From positions 492,155 through 556,154 of the forward strand of contig NZ_QGNX01000003.1 of NCBI RefSeq assembly GCF_003265325.1: DNA of 64,000 bases. Reading direction: 5' to 3'. The notes beneath the pieces were generated by a model that saw only the letters and a program-made list of their open reading frames with translations, was not told the DNA's origin and made no database searches. Positions 1 through 13,714 of this stretch are shown one piece after another. The position numbers were made by a program, and so were the translations under genes. Origin of the DNA: Oceanibium sediminis. Lineage in GTDB: Bacteria > Pseudomonadota > Alphaproteobacteria > Rhodobacterales > Rhodobacteraceae. Numbering within the stretch: position 1 is the first letter of the stretch; each line of letters opens with the position of its first letter.

Positions 1-1178
1 TGGGCACCGCGATCACGCCCGACCAGATCCAGATGATGTGGCGCATCTCCGATGAGCCGGTGATCGCGCTCGATGGCGACACCGCGGGCCTGCGCGCAGC
101 GCAGCGTACCATCGACACCGCGCTGCCGCTGCTGGAGCCGGGCAAGGCGCTGCGCTTCTGCCTGATGCCCGAGGGGCTGGACCCGGACGACCTGATCCGC
201 GCCCAGGGCGCGGGCGCGATGCGCGAGATGCTGGAAGGCGCGGTGCCGATGGTCGACCTGCTCTGGCGGCGCGAGACCGAGGGGCAGGTTTTCGACAGCC
301 CCGAGCGGCGCGCGGCGCTGGACAAGCGCCTGCACACCGCCATCGCGCAAATCCGCGACCCCGGACTGCAGGGCCACTACAAGGAAGCGATCCGCGAGCT
401 GCGCTACAACCTCTTCCGGCCTGCGCAGCGCTCCTACGGCCAGCCTCGTTTCACGCCCGGTGGCAAGGGCGGGAAGGGCGGCAAGGGATTCGGCGCGCGC
501 GGCGCACCCGCCGGGCCGCTGCCCGCCACGCGCTCGTCGCTGCTGGCGCGGGCCGCGACCACCTCGGACGAGGTCAGCGAGGCACGGGTGCGGGAAAGCG
601 CGATCCTGCTCGGATGCTTCAACCACCTGTCCGTGGCGCGGGCGGCCGAACCGGACCTGGAGCGGGCGCATTTCCTATGCGCAGACCTCGACGGGCTGCG
701 CCGGCTGCTCTTGCGCCTGCTCGATGAGCCCCTATCTGAAGCTGGGAATCCGGCACATGGGGAAGCAGGGCAGAACGAGTCCGGGGCGCAAGGTCCACGG
801 GCGCCGTTACGCGCCGCGGCAAAGGCCCAGACGGGGGAGGATCCGGCGATCGGGCTGCTGAAAATTGGACAGCTACGCGACAACCCCTACCTGTCCGAAG
901 ACGCGTCCGAGAACGACGCGGCGGCGGCGGTGAAGCTGGAACTGGCGCGCCAGATGGCGGAAACCGGAATGGCCGCCGAGCTGCGCGACGCCGAGGAAGA
1001 GATCACCGGCGTTGCCGACGAAGGGCTGACATGGCGCCTGACCCAGGCCAGCGCCGCGCGCGACGCAAGCCGCAAGGCGACGCCGGGGGGCGAGAACGAA
1101 CTGAAGGATGAAAGCGATTTGTCCCGACAACTGCAAAAACTGATCGACCAGCAAATCTGGTTAAGGCGCAGCAGGTAG
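1..1178 (+). CDS. dnaG: DNA primase DnaG, C-terminal part (5' end outside window)
   Basis: This is the 3' part of the primase that makes RNA primers for replication; the frame runs in from the left edge with codons in phase from base 3. The visible protein starts inside the TOPRIM catalytic fold: EPVIALDGDTAG carries the metal-binding DxD acidic pair, and LDPDDLIR is a typical downstream DnaG motif. A glycine/lysine-rich linker follows (about base 465-500), then a helical C-terminal region that would contact DnaB helicase. The N-terminal zinc-binding domain and most of the RNA-polymerase domain lie outside the window. The neighbour downstream is rpoD, the classic macromolecular-synthesis gene order. 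Identification is firm from the TOPRIM segment; the C-terminal half is poorly conserved, as usual in this family. Confidence 0.93.
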   Translation, partial: GTAITPDQIQMMWRISDEPVIALDGDTAGLRAAQRTIDTALPLLEPGKALRFCLMPEGLDPDDLIRAQGAGAMREMLEGAVPMVDLLWRRETEGQVFDSPERRAALDKRLHTAIAQIRDPGLQGHYKEAIRELRYNLFRPAQRSYGQPRFTPGGKGGKGGKGFGARGAPAGPLPATRSSLLARAATTSDEVSEARVRESAILLGCFNHLSVARAAEPDLERAHFLCADLDGLRRLLLRLLDEPLSEAGNPAHGEAGQNESGAQGPRAPLRAAAKAQTGEDPAIGLLKIGQLRDNPYLSEDASENDAAAAVKLELARQMAETGMAAELRDAEEEITGVADEGLTWRLTQASAARDASRKATPGGENELKDESDLSRQLQKLIDQQIWLRRSR

Positions 1179-1186
1179 AATCACAT

Positions 1187-1264
1187 TGCGAATCAGTGAT
1201 TCGCAGACCAGAGTCTCGCTAACACCTGGCCCGGCCCGTGATTCGGCCCCGGCCCTGCGTTAGC
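1187..1264. promoter_or_regulatory. dnaG-rpoD intergenic palindrome and imperfect hairpin
   Basis: Between dnaG and rpoD lie two symmetric structures. Bases 1187-1205 read TGCGAATCAGTGATTCGCA, a perfect 9-bp inverted repeat around one central base; each arm holds a GANTC site (GAATC at 1190, GATTC at 1198), the CcrM methylase target in alphaproteobacteria. Bases 1218-1264 are bounded by GCTAAC and GTTAGC with GC-rich arms between, an imperfect hairpin that could be a processing site, attenuator or weak terminator. The position suggests control of rpoD transcription or dnaG-rpoD mRNA processing. Function is inferred only. Confidence 0.4.
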
Positions 1265-1340
1265 AGATCAATCCAGGGCCCTTCGTGGGGTGAAACGCGA
1301 CAGGCCAACCGGCAAGAATGTCGGCAGGAAGGAGAGCCAG

Positions 1341-3371
<2,031 letters not shown>

Positions 3372-3436
3372 GCGCGGGCGAAAGCTCCGCAGACCACAGC
3401 TAAAGCCCGGAACAAGGCGCGCCAGCGCCGCCGGGC

Positions 3437-3467
3437 AGCGCCCGTCGGCCCCCCGGGCGGGCGCTTT
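3437..3467 (+). terminator. Putative terminator of rpoD
   Basis: Inverted repeat AGCGCCCG (3437-3444) / CGGGCGCT (3458-3465) with a GC-rich loop, followed by a short T run (3465-3467). It lies about 65 bp past the rpoD stop. The T tract is short, so confidence is moderate. Confidence 0.5.
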
Positions 3468-3648
3468 GGGAGCGGTGCGCCTTGACCCTGCCGCGCTCGG
3501 GCTGGCGAGGATAAATCACGGAAAACCAGCGGCGCACACGCCCACCCGCGGACGGGCGCTGCCCTTCTGTCGCGCGATATGACCCGTCCGGTCTTTCGCC
3601 CCGTATCGCATCGGGCTATCCTGAAACCAGATTAACAGGAGCACCCCG

Positions 3649-3921
3649 ATGTCCCTATTTTCCAAACTCTTCGGTGGCGGCGCCTCCACCCCGGAGGTCG
3701 AGCCGGAAACCCACAACGGGTTCCGCATCATCCCCGAGCCGATCCCCGAGGGCGGGCAGTTCCGCCTTGCCGCGCGGATCGAGAAGGAGGTGGGCGGCGA
3801 GACGCGCAGCCACAAGATGATCCGCGCCGACACGTTCACCAGTGCCGAGGATGCGGTCAAGGCGGCCAGCGCCAAGGCGCGGCAGGTGATCGACGAACAA
3901 GGTGAACGCTTGTTCAATTAA
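3649..3921 (+). CDS. HlyU-family protein
   Basis: A 90-residue protein beginning MSLFSKLFGGG and containing HNGFRIIPEP and GGQFRLAARIEKEV, the pattern of the HlyU family (PF10115). The Vibrio founder is a winged-helix transcriptional activator of haemolysin genes; in alphaproteobacteria the small homologues are mostly uncharacterised. The body reads as a short beta-hairpin unit followed by a helix (AEDAVKAASAKARQVIDEQ). An AGGAG ribosome site precedes the ATG. It stands alone after rpoD, 18 bp before a small membrane-protein gene that may be co-transcribed. The family call is good; a regulatory role here is only inferred. Confidence 0.8.
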   Translation: MSLFSKLFGGGASTPEVEPETHNGFRIIPEPIPEGGQFRLAARIEKEVGGETRSHKMIRADTFTSAEDAVKAASAKARQVIDEQGERLFN

Positions 3922-3939
3922 CGCGCGGGGGTGATTGCT

Positions 3940-4218
3940 ATGCGGCTGGACGATCCTTTCACGCGGCACCCCCGCACCCTGGCCGGGCTGCCCCGGCTGG
4001 TGCGGGTCTATATCCTGCATTGCTTGATCGGCTTTGGCATCTCGGCCATCTTCACGGGGCTGGTCGTGCTCTACAACATCGCGGGGATCGGCCACCTGGT
4101 CACGGCGGTGCAGGGCGGGCCGCGGGCGCTGTTCGTGTTCTTCTTCCTCAACGGGATCGTGTTTTCCGGCGTCCAATTCGGCGTTTTCATGATGCTGCTG
4201 GACCGCGACGAGCCCTGA
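3940..4218 (+). CDS. Small two-TM membrane protein, unknown function
   Basis: A 92-residue protein starting MRLDDPFTRHPRTL; GGGGGTG at 3926-3932 sits 7 bases upstream of this ATG, which favours it over the in-frame GTG at 3931. Two hydrophobic segments are visible: YILHCLIGFGISAIFTGLVVLY (split here only by eye) and ALFVFFFLNGIVFSGVQFG, consistent with an inner-membrane hairpin. No catalytic motif is recognisable. It follows the HlyU-family gene closely and may share its transcript. I do not recognise the family. Confidence 0.7.
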   Translation: MRLDDPFTRHPRTLAGLPRLVRVYILHCLIGFGISAIFTGLVVLYNIAGIGHLVTAVQGGPRALFVFFFLNGIVFSGVQFGVFMMLLDRDEP

Positions 4219-4288
4219 GCCGGCCCTTGCGGGACCTGCGCGATGTGCCTACCCCTGAGGTAACAAACATCAGGGAAGGAGCGGGCGC

Positions 4289-5251
4289 ATGGCGGACCAC
4301 GTGAACTGGGGCATTCTGAGCGCGGCCAAGATCGCGAAGGACTGGGTGGCCCCGGCGATCCATCAAAGCAAGCGGGGACGGCTGGCCGCGATCGCCAGCC
4401 GCACGCCCGGCAAGGCCGAGGCGCTGGCCGCCCCCTACGGCGCGCGGGTGCTTGGCGATTACGACGCGCTTCTGGCGGACCCGGATATCGACGCGGTCTA
4501 TATCCCGCTGCACAACGCCGATCACGTGCCCTGGACCCGTGCCGCGCTGCAGGCGGGCAAGCATGTGCTGTGCGAAAAGCCGATCGCCCTGCGCGCGGAG
4601 GAGATCGACGAACTGATCGCCGCGCGCGACGCCACCGGCAAGCTGGCGGCAGAGGCGTTCATGGTCTGTCACCACCCCCAGTGGGACCACGTGCGCGACC
4701 TGGTCGCAAATGGCGAGATCGGAACCCTGTCGCAGGTGCAGGGGGTGTTCACCTATCACAACCCCGACCCCGCCAACATCCGTAACCAGCCGGAACTGGG
4801 CGGCGGCGCGCTGCGCGACATCGGGGTATACCCGCTGGTCAGCACCCGGCTTGTCACCGGGGCCGAGCCGCTGGCGGCGCAATCCCGGATCACCTGGGAA
4901 AGCGGCGTGGACGCCTCCGCGCGGGTGGAGATGGAGTTTCCCAGCTTCGGGCTGGATTTCTATGTCTCCATGCGCATGGCGCTGCGCCAGAAGATGACCT
5001 TTCACGGCACACGGGGCTGGATCACGGTGGAAGCGCCGTTCAACCCGTTTGCCTATGGCGATCCGATGGTGCGGATGATGCGCGACGGGGTGGAGACGCG
5101 GGTACGGTTCGGCGGGGTGGAGCATTACACCCTTCAGATCGACGCCTTCAACGACAGCGTGCGTCACGGTACGCCCTTTGCCTGTCCGCTGGAGTTCAGC
5201 CGCGCGAACCAGGTCGGGATCGACATGATCTATGACGGGGAGATCACGTAG
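4289..5251 (+). CDS. Gfo/Idh/MocA-family NAD(P)-dependent oxidoreductase
   Basis: A 320-residue soluble dehydrogenase. The N-terminal Rossmann fold opens WGILSAAKIAKDWV (GxxxxAxxI variant), and the family's catalytic motif appears as HVLCEKPIAL (EKP, Lys near residue 97). The C-terminal half is the alpha/beta dimerisation and substrate domain; GGGALRDIGVYPL is the conserved DIGVY-type motif that carries active-site residues. A GGAAGGAG-like site precedes the ATG. Enzymes of this kind oxidise or reduce sugar carbons with NAD(P)(H), for example D-xylose 1-dehydrogenase or dihydrodiol dehydrogenase. The substrate cannot be told from sequence, and this gene is not linked to the iol cluster further right. 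Confidence 0.88.
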   Translation: MADHVNWGILSAAKIAKDWVAPAIHQSKRGRLAAIASRTPGKAEALAAPYGARVLGDYDALLADPDIDAVYIPLHNADHVPWTRAALQAGKHVLCEKPIALRAEEIDELIAARDATGKLAAEAFMVCHHPQWDHVRDLVANGEIGTLSQVQGVFTYHNPDPANIRNQPELGGGALRDIGVYPLVSTRLVTGAEPLAAQSRITWESGVDASARVEMEFPSFGLDFYVSMRMALRQKMTFHGTRGWITVEAPFNPFAYGDPMVRMMRDGVETRVRFGGVEHYTLQIDAFNDSVRHGTPFACPLEFSRANQVGIDMIYDGEIT

Positions 5252-5281
5252 CGGCGTAGGCCCCCGGTGGCGGCGGGGGGA

Positions 5282-5301
5282 GCGAGGGGCCAGCCCCTCG
5301 C
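5282..5301. terminator. Intergenic hairpin between convergent genes
   Basis: GCGAGGGGC (5282-5290) and GCCCCTCGC (5293-5301) form a perfect 9-bp stem around a 2-base spacer; flanking GGGG/CCCC can extend it with a bulge. It lies between the convergent oxidoreductase and hydantoinase genes and could stop transcription from either side, although no clear T run follows. Confidence 0.5.
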
Positions 5302-5336
5302 GCTCCCCGGAGTATTTCGGGAGTAAAGTGGGGGGC
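5302..5336. repeat. Rhodobacteraceae-type intergenic motif, copy A
   Basis: CTCCCCGGAGTATTT followed by GGAGTAAAGTGGGG. The same kind of sequence recurs in this window at 13669-13704 and 25930-25965, always just downstream of a gene end. Copies A and B share GGAGTATTTC, then GAGTAAAGTGGGGG. Confidence 0.6.
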
Positions 5337-5338
5337 GA

Positions 5339-8956
<3,618 letters not shown>

Positions 8957-9033
8957 GCCTAAACCCTTCTAACTGCTCTTGACCCGAACAGGGATATTGC
9001 GTTGGAAAGACAAGAGCAATCACGGAGCCCCCC

Positions 9034-9510
9034 ATGCCCAAGATTCGCCCTGCGACCCCAAAGGACGCCCCCGGCATCGCGGCGATCCGCGCCCCCCTCG
9101 TGGCCGAGACGACGGCCACCTTCACCACCGTCGAAAAGACCGCCCAGACCCTTGCGGAAGAGGTCAACGCCAAGTCCTGGCGCGTGATGGCGGATGGCCC
9201 CGCAGTGCTGGGATTCGCGAATTTTCACGAGTTCCGCCCCGGTCCCGGCTATCGCTACACCGCCGAAGTCTCGCTGATGCTGGCGCCACAGGCGCGCGGC
9301 GCGGGGCTGGCCGCGCAACTGCTCGACGCGATCGAGGCGGCGGCGAAATCGGCGGGTATCAGGACGTTGGTCGCGGGCATCTCGGGCGAGAATACCCGCG
9401 CGCTGCGCTTCTTTGCGACCCATGGCTACGTCAAGGCGGGGCAGCTTCCCGCCGTGGGCCACAAGTTCGGCCGCGACCTGGACCTGATCCTGGCGCAGAA
9501 ATCGCTGTGA
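9034..9510 (+). CDS. GNAT-family N-acetyltransferase (phosphinothricin acetyltransferase-like)
   Basis: A 158-residue acetyl-CoA-dependent acyltransferase. The acetyl-CoA-binding motif is visible as LAPQARGAGLAAQLLDAI (Q/RxxGxA type, near residues 90-107). The N-terminal PKIRPATPKDAPGIAAIRAP and the C-terminal NTRALRFFATHGYVKAGQL resemble the phosphinothricin/methionine-sulfoximine acetyltransferase branch (Pat/MddA), which acetylates glutamate-analogue or amino-acid substrates. The start is supported by GGAG a few bases upstream. It is divergent from the hydantoinase gene and about 40 bp upstream of the TerB-DnaJ gene. The actual substrate is unknown. Confidence 0.88.
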   Translation: MPKIRPATPKDAPGIAAIRAPLVAETTATFTTVEKTAQTLAEEVNAKSWRVMADGPAVLGFANFHEFRPGPGYRYTAEVSLMLAPQARGAGLAAQLLDAIEAAAKSAGIRTLVAGISGENTRALRFFATHGYVKAGQLPAVGHKFGRDLDLILAQKSL

Positions 9511-9551
9511 GCGCTCTGGCCCCCGCGCGCGCGCAAAGGTAGGCTCCGCTC

Positions 9552-10235
9552 ATGTCGATCTGGGAACGTATAGCCGAGGCGCTGCGCGCGCTGGCCGCCG
9601 GGGATAGCCTGTCGGATATATTCGAGCGGTTGCGCACGCCGCCCGAACGCTCTGTCGCGTTCACTATCGCCGTGATCTCGCTCGCTGCGAAGATGGCCAA
9701 GGCCGACGGGCGCGTCACCCGTGACGAGGTGCGCGCCTTTCGCGAGGTCTTCTCGATCCCCAAGGCGGACGAGGCGGCGGCAGCCAGGGTCTTCAACCTG
9801 GCGCGTCAGGATGTGGCGGGGTTCGACACCTATGCCGCGCGCATCGGGCAGATGTTCCGGGGCAACCGCGAGGTGCTGGAAAACCTGCTGGAGGGGCTGT
9901 TCCACGTCGCCACCGCGGACGGCCACTACCACGACGCCGAGGATCGCTTCCTTTTCGAGGTTTCCGGCGCATTCGGGCTGACGGAGTCCTGCTTTCGCAC
10001 GATCCGCGCGCGCTACGTCCCCGACGCCGAGCAGGACCCCCGCGCCGTGCTGGGCCTGCCGCCCGACGCCAGTTACGAGGACGCGCGCCGCACCTGGCGC
10101 AAGCTGGTGCGCGAAACCCACCCAGATCACCTGCTGGCGCAGGGCCTGCCGGAGGAGGCGATCAAGCTGGCCAACCGCCGTCTGGCGGTGATCAACCACG
10201 CCTGGGAACAGATCCAGTCCGCAGAGCGGGTCTGA
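9552..10235 (+). CDS. TerB-like / J-domain (DjlA-type) protein
   Basis: A 227-residue protein with two recognisable parts. Residues about 30-150 form a TerB-like helical domain (FTIAVISLAAKMAKADGRVTR and LFHVATADGHYHDAEDRFL; the repeated A-DG-V/Y pattern is typical). Residues about 165-225 are a J domain with the invariant HPD in RETHPDHLLAQG, which stimulates DnaK. This is the architecture of DjlA, but there is no N-terminal membrane anchor, so it is likely a soluble co-chaperone. Its stop codon is directly followed by the start of the next gene, suggesting co-transcription. Confidence 0.88.
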   Translation: MSIWERIAEALRALAAGDSLSDIFERLRTPPERSVAFTIAVISLAAKMAKADGRVTRDEVRAFREVFSIPKADEAAAARVFNLARQDVAGFDTYAARIGQMFRGNREVLENLLEGLFHVATADGHYHDAEDRFLFEVSGAFGLTESCFRTIRARYVPDAEQDPRAVLGLPPDASYEDARRTWRKLVRETHPDHLLAQGLPEEAIKLANRRLAVINHAWEQIQSAERV

Positions 10236-11249
10236 ATGATGCGCCTGGCCACCTGGAACATCGAATGGTTCTCGGCGCTGTTCGACGCCCGCGACAGGCT
10301 GATCGCGGACGAGGACTGGTCGCGCCGCCACGATGTTACCCGCGCCACGCAGGCAGACGGGATCGCCTACGGGATCGAGCGTCTGAACGCCGATGTGCTG
10401 ATGGTGATCGAGGCCCCGAACCACGGGCTGACCCAGTCCACCGTGCGCGCGCTGGAGGGCTTTGCAAAGACCTACGGCCTGCGCCAGAACAAGGCGATCA
10501 TCGGTTACGCGAACGGCACGATGCAGGAAATCGCCGCGCTCTACGATCCCGACGTGCTCAAGCTGACCCACGATCCGATGGAAACCGAGCGCGCCCCGCG
10601 ATTCGATACCGAGTTCCGCATGGATGTGGACGTGGACGACCAGCCCGACATCCACGTCTTTTCCAAGCCGCCGCTGGAACTGGCGATGACCGCGCCGGGC
10701 TTCCCGACGCTGCGCCTGATTGGCGTGCACGCCAAGTCCAAGGCCCCCCACAAGGCCAGCGACGCGGCGGAGGAACAGGCGATTTCCATCGCGAACCGGC
10801 GCAAGCAGCTGGCCCAATGCGTCTGGCTGCGCCGCCGGATCGAGGACATGCTGCGCGAGCAGATGCCGCTGATCGTCATGGGCGACCTGAACGACGGCCC
10901 CGGGTTGGACCATTACGAAAAGCTGTTCGGGCGCTCCTCGGTCGAGGTGGTGATGGGCTACCACGAGCAGCCCGAAACCCGGCTCTACGACCCCAACGCC
11001 GATGCCTGGGCCAACCCGCGGCAGGGGTTCTTCATGGGCACGGCGCGCTTCTACAACCGCGATTTCCGCCGCTACGTGAACGCCATCCTGGACTACGTGA
11101 TGGTCAGCCCCGACATCCGCGAGACGTTGCACCCGCGCTGGCGTATCTGGCACCCGTTCGACGACCCGCGCATCTACAAGGACGCAGCCCTGCGCGATGC
11201 GCTGCTGGCGGCCTCGGATCACTTTCCGGTCAGTATCGATCTGGGATGA
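10236..11249 (+). CDS. Endonuclease/exonuclease/phosphatase-family protein
   Basis: A 337-residue Mg-dependent phosphoesterase of the EEP superfamily. Visible catalytic elements are LATWNIEWFSALF (Asn of motif I), VLMVIEAPNHG (metal-binding Glu), VMGDLNDGPG (GDLND motif) and AASDHFPVSIDLG (terminal SDHxP motif). There is no signal peptide. Family members include DNases, inositol phosphatases and sphingomyelinases, and this one cannot be placed further. It begins immediately after the J-domain gene stop, which suggests a two-gene unit. Confidence 0.88.
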   Translation: MMRLATWNIEWFSALFDARDRLIADEDWSRRHDVTRATQADGIAYGIERLNADVLMVIEAPNHGLTQSTVRALEGFAKTYGLRQNKAIIGYANGTMQEIAALYDPDVLKLTHDPMETERAPRFDTEFRMDVDVDDQPDIHVFSKPPLELAMTAPGFPTLRLIGVHAKSKAPHKASDAAEEQAISIANRRKQLAQCVWLRRRIEDMLREQMPLIVMGDLNDGPGLDHYEKLFGRSSVEVVMGYHEQPETRLYDPNADAWANPRQGFFMGTARFYNRDFRRYVNAILDYVMVSPDIRETLHPRWRIWHPFDDPRIYKDAALRDALLAASDHFPVSIDLG

Positions 11250-11280
11250 CAAATCGCCCCGCCGCCCCCATATCTGCGGG

Positions 11281-11676
11281 ATGAGACACCTGATCCTCGC
11301 CCTCGCCCTTGCCCTAGCCGCACCTGCCGCCGCGCAGGATGCGCCGGACAGCCCCGCGCCCAGCCCCGACACAAGCCCTGAAATCAGCCCGGAGGGCGAG
11401 CCCATCATCCCGTTCATGGAACGCTTCTCGGAACGCTTCGCGGACCGTACCGAGCAGATGATGCGCGAGTTCCTCAACGATATCGGCCCCGAGATGGAAC
11501 AGCTAATGGACGAGCTGCTGCCAGAACTGCAGCGCCTGTCCGAGATGCTCGGCGGCTTCGTGTACTACGAAATGCCCGAAATCCTGCCCAACGGCGATAT
11601 CATCATCCGGCGCAAGCCCGATGCCCCGCCACTGCCCGAGGATTTCCAGACCGAAAACCCCTCGATCGACCTTTGA
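11281..11676 (+). CDS. Small secreted/periplasmic protein (AAN family unknown)
   Basis: A 131-residue protein with a clear Sec signal peptide, MRHLILALALALAAPAAAQ, with likely cleavage after AAA or AQ. The mature protein has a Pro/Ser/Asp-rich stretch, a helical segment rich in Met and Glu (FADRTEQMMREFLND, ELLPELQRLSEMLGG) and a C-terminal segment YYEMPEILPNGDIIIRRKPD. Homologues appear common in Rhodobacteraceae without assigned function. The start at 11281 is chosen because it begins exactly at the signal peptide; a longer frame from 11197 overlaps the previous gene. It sits between the EEP gene and pepF. No function assigned. Confidence 0.8.
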   Translation: MRHLILALALALAAPAAAQDAPDSPAPSPDTSPEISPEGEPIIPFMERFSERFADRTEQMMREFLNDIGPEMEQLMDELLPELQRLSEMLGGFVYYEMPEILPNGDIIIRRKPDAPPLPEDFQTENPSIDL

Positions 11677-11704
11677 TCCCGCATATTCCGGAGCCTTTTT
11701 ATCC

Positions 11705-13525
11705 ATGATACCCAAGATCCTTCCCCGTGACGGGGCCGACGCCGCTGGCGGCAAGACCCTGGGCGACCTGCCCGTTTGGAACCTGGACGACCTGTATCCG
11801 GGCATGGAGTCCGACGCGCTGAAAGCCGACCTGGAGCGGATGGCGCAGGACTGCGCCGCCTTCGCCGCCGATTTCGAAGGCAAGGTTGTCGATCTGGATG
11901 CCGCGGGCCTGTTGGACGCGGTGCAGCGCTACGAGGGCATCAGCACGCTGATCGGGCGCATCATGTCCTATGCCGGACTCTTGCACGCCCAAAACACCAC
12001 CGATCCCGAGCGGGGCAAATTCTATTCCGACATGCACGGCAAGGTGAATGACGCCAGCACGGCGCTGGTCTTCTTCACGCTGGAGCTGAACCGCATTCCC
12101 GACGCGACGCTGGACGCGCACCTGGCCGAGAGTGCCGACCTTGCGCGCTACAAGCCGGTGCTGGACCGGGTGCGCAAGATGAAGCCCTACCAGCTTTCGG
12201 ACGAGCTGGAGAAGTTCCTGCATGACCAGGGCGTTGTCGGCGCGGCGGCCTGGAACCGGCTGTTCGACGAAACCATGGCCGGGCTGCGCTTTGACGTGGA
12301 CGGCGAGGAAATGCCGCTGGAAGCGACGCTGGACTTGCTGACCGACCACGACCGGGATCGGCGCGAAACCGGTGCCCGCGCCCTGGCGGAGGTGTTCACG
12401 AAGAACCTGCCGCTGTTCTCGCGGATCACCAACACCCTGGCCAAGGAGAAGGAGATCGAGGATCGCTGGCGCAAGCTGCCGACGCCGCAGATGTCGCGCC
12501 ACCTGGCCAACGACGTGGAACCGGAGGTGGTCGAGGCGCTGCGCGACGCGGTGGTCAAGGCCTATCCCCGGCTGTCCCATCGCTACTACGCGCTGAAGGC
12601 GAAGTGGCTTGGCCTCGACAAGCTGGAGGTGTGGGACCGCAACGCGCCCCTGCCCATGGAAGACCCGAAGCTGGTGGACTGGCCGAACGCGCGCAAGACC
12701 GTGCTGGACGCCTATGCCGGGTTCGATCCGCGCATGGCCGAGCTGGCCGAGCCGTTCTTTGAAAAGGGCTGGATCGACGCGCCCGCGACGCCCGGCAAAT
12801 CCCCCGGCGCCTTCGCGCACCCCACGGTGACGGACGTGCACCCCTACGTGCTGCTGAACTACCTTGGCAAACAGCGTGACGTGATGACCCTGGCCCATGA
12901 ACTGGGCCACGGGGTGCACCAGCTGCTGGCGGCGGGGCAGGGGGAACTGCTGTCCTCCACCCCGCTGACGCTGGCGGAAACGGCCTCCGTCTTTGGCGAG
13001 ATGCTGACCTTCCAGAAACTACTGGCCGCCGCGCCGGACAAAGCTGCGCGCAAGACGCTGCTGGCGGGCAAGGTCGAGGACATGATCAACACGGTCGTGC
13101 GCCAGATCGCCTTCTACGACTTCGAGTGCCGCCTGCACACGGCGCGCCGTGAAGGGGAGCTGACGCCCGACCAGATCAACGCGATCTGGATGGAGGTCAG
13201 CCACGAATCCCTTGGCCCCGTGTTCAACTTCATGGACGGCTACGAAAGCTTCTGGTCCTACATCCCGCACTTCATCCACTCGCCCTTCTACGTCTATGCC
13301 TATGCTTTCGGCGACGGGCTGGTGAACGCGCTTTACGCGGTCTACCGCGAGGGGGGCGAGGGCTTCGAGGACAAGTACTTCGACATGCTGCGCGCGGGCG
13401 GCTCGAAAGGGCACCGCGAGTTGCTGGCCCCCTTCGGCCTAGACGCAAGCGACCCGACCTTCTGGGACAAGGGCCTGTCGATGATCGAGGGCTTCATCGA
13501 CGAGCTGGAGGCGATGGAGGACTGA
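11705..13525 (+). CDS. pepF: Oligoendopeptidase F (M3B metallopeptidase)
   Basis: A 606-residue cytosolic zinc peptidase that trims oligopeptides. The zinc site LAHELGHGVHQLL has the HExxH motif (near residue 400), and the downstream Glu ligand would lie in LAETASVFGEML. The N-terminal part contains the PepF domain beginning WNLDDLYPGMESDALKADLE, and the C-terminus YVYAYAFGDGLVNALYAVY is typical of the family. The start at 11705 (MIPKILPRDG) is preceded by GGAG; the longer frame from 11621 overlaps the upstream gene. It lies convergent with the peptide importer operon, so uptake and intracellular cleavage of peptides may be functionally linked. Confidence 0.95.
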   Translation: MIPKILPRDGADAAGGKTLGDLPVWNLDDLYPGMESDALKADLERMAQDCAAFAADFEGKVVDLDAAGLLDAVQRYEGISTLIGRIMSYAGLLHAQNTTDPERGKFYSDMHGKVNDASTALVFFTLELNRIPDATLDAHLAESADLARYKPVLDRVRKMKPYQLSDELEKFLHDQGVVGAAAWNRLFDETMAGLRFDVDGEEMPLEATLDLLTDHDRDRRETGARALAEVFTKNLPLFSRITNTLAKEKEIEDRWRKLPTPQMSRHLANDVEPEVVEALRDAVVKAYPRLSHRYYALKAKWLGLDKLEVWDRNAPLPMEDPKLVDWPNARKTVLDAYAGFDPRMAELAEPFFEKGWIDAPATPGKSPGAFAHPTVTDVHPYVLLNYLGKQRDVMTLAHELGHGVHQLLAAGQGELLSSTPLTLAETASVFGEMLTFQKLLAAAPDKAARKTLLAGKVEDMINTVVRQIAFYDFECRLHTARREGELTPDQINAIWMEVSHESLGPVFNFMDGYESFWSYIPHFIHSPFYVYAYAFGDGLVNALYAVYREGGEGFEDKYFDMLRAGGSKGHRELLAPFGLDASDPTFWDKGLSMIEGFIDELEAMED

Positions 13526-13580
13526 TCGGTCCTGCCGCCCGGTGATCCTGCGGAAAGCCTGGCGGCTTGAGACGTTTGCC

Positions 13581-13608
13581 CCCCGTATCCGCTGGCGCGG
13601 ATGCGGGG
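13581..13608. terminator. Hairpin between pepF and yejF-like genes
   Basis: CCCCGTATCCGC (13581-13592) and GCGGATGCGGGG (13597-13608) form a 12-bp stem (one G-T wobble) with a 4-base TGGC loop, in the convergent gap of pepF and the ABC operon. There is no strong T run. Confidence 0.5.
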
Positions 13609-13668
13609 CCCCGCCGCGGTGGGCTGGTTTTGCGTGCTTGCCGGGTGCGGTGCGCTTGGTTGGCGGGG

Positions 13669-13704
13669 GCCTCCGGCGGGAGTATTTCTTGAGTAAAGTG
13701 GGGG
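13669..13704. repeat. Rhodobacteraceae-type intergenic motif, copy B
   Basis: GCCTCCGGCGGGAGTATTTC followed by TTGAGTAAAGTGGGGG. It is nearly identical to copy A in its right half and to copy C (25930) in its left half. It lies directly next to the stop codon of the ABC ATPase gene. Confidence 0.6.
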
Positions 13705-13714
13705 CGGGCGGCGC

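Noticed and set aside
9002-9542. Alternative plus-strand frames at the GNAT gene
   Set aside because: They are shadows in other frames; only 9034-9510 shows the acetyl-CoA motif.
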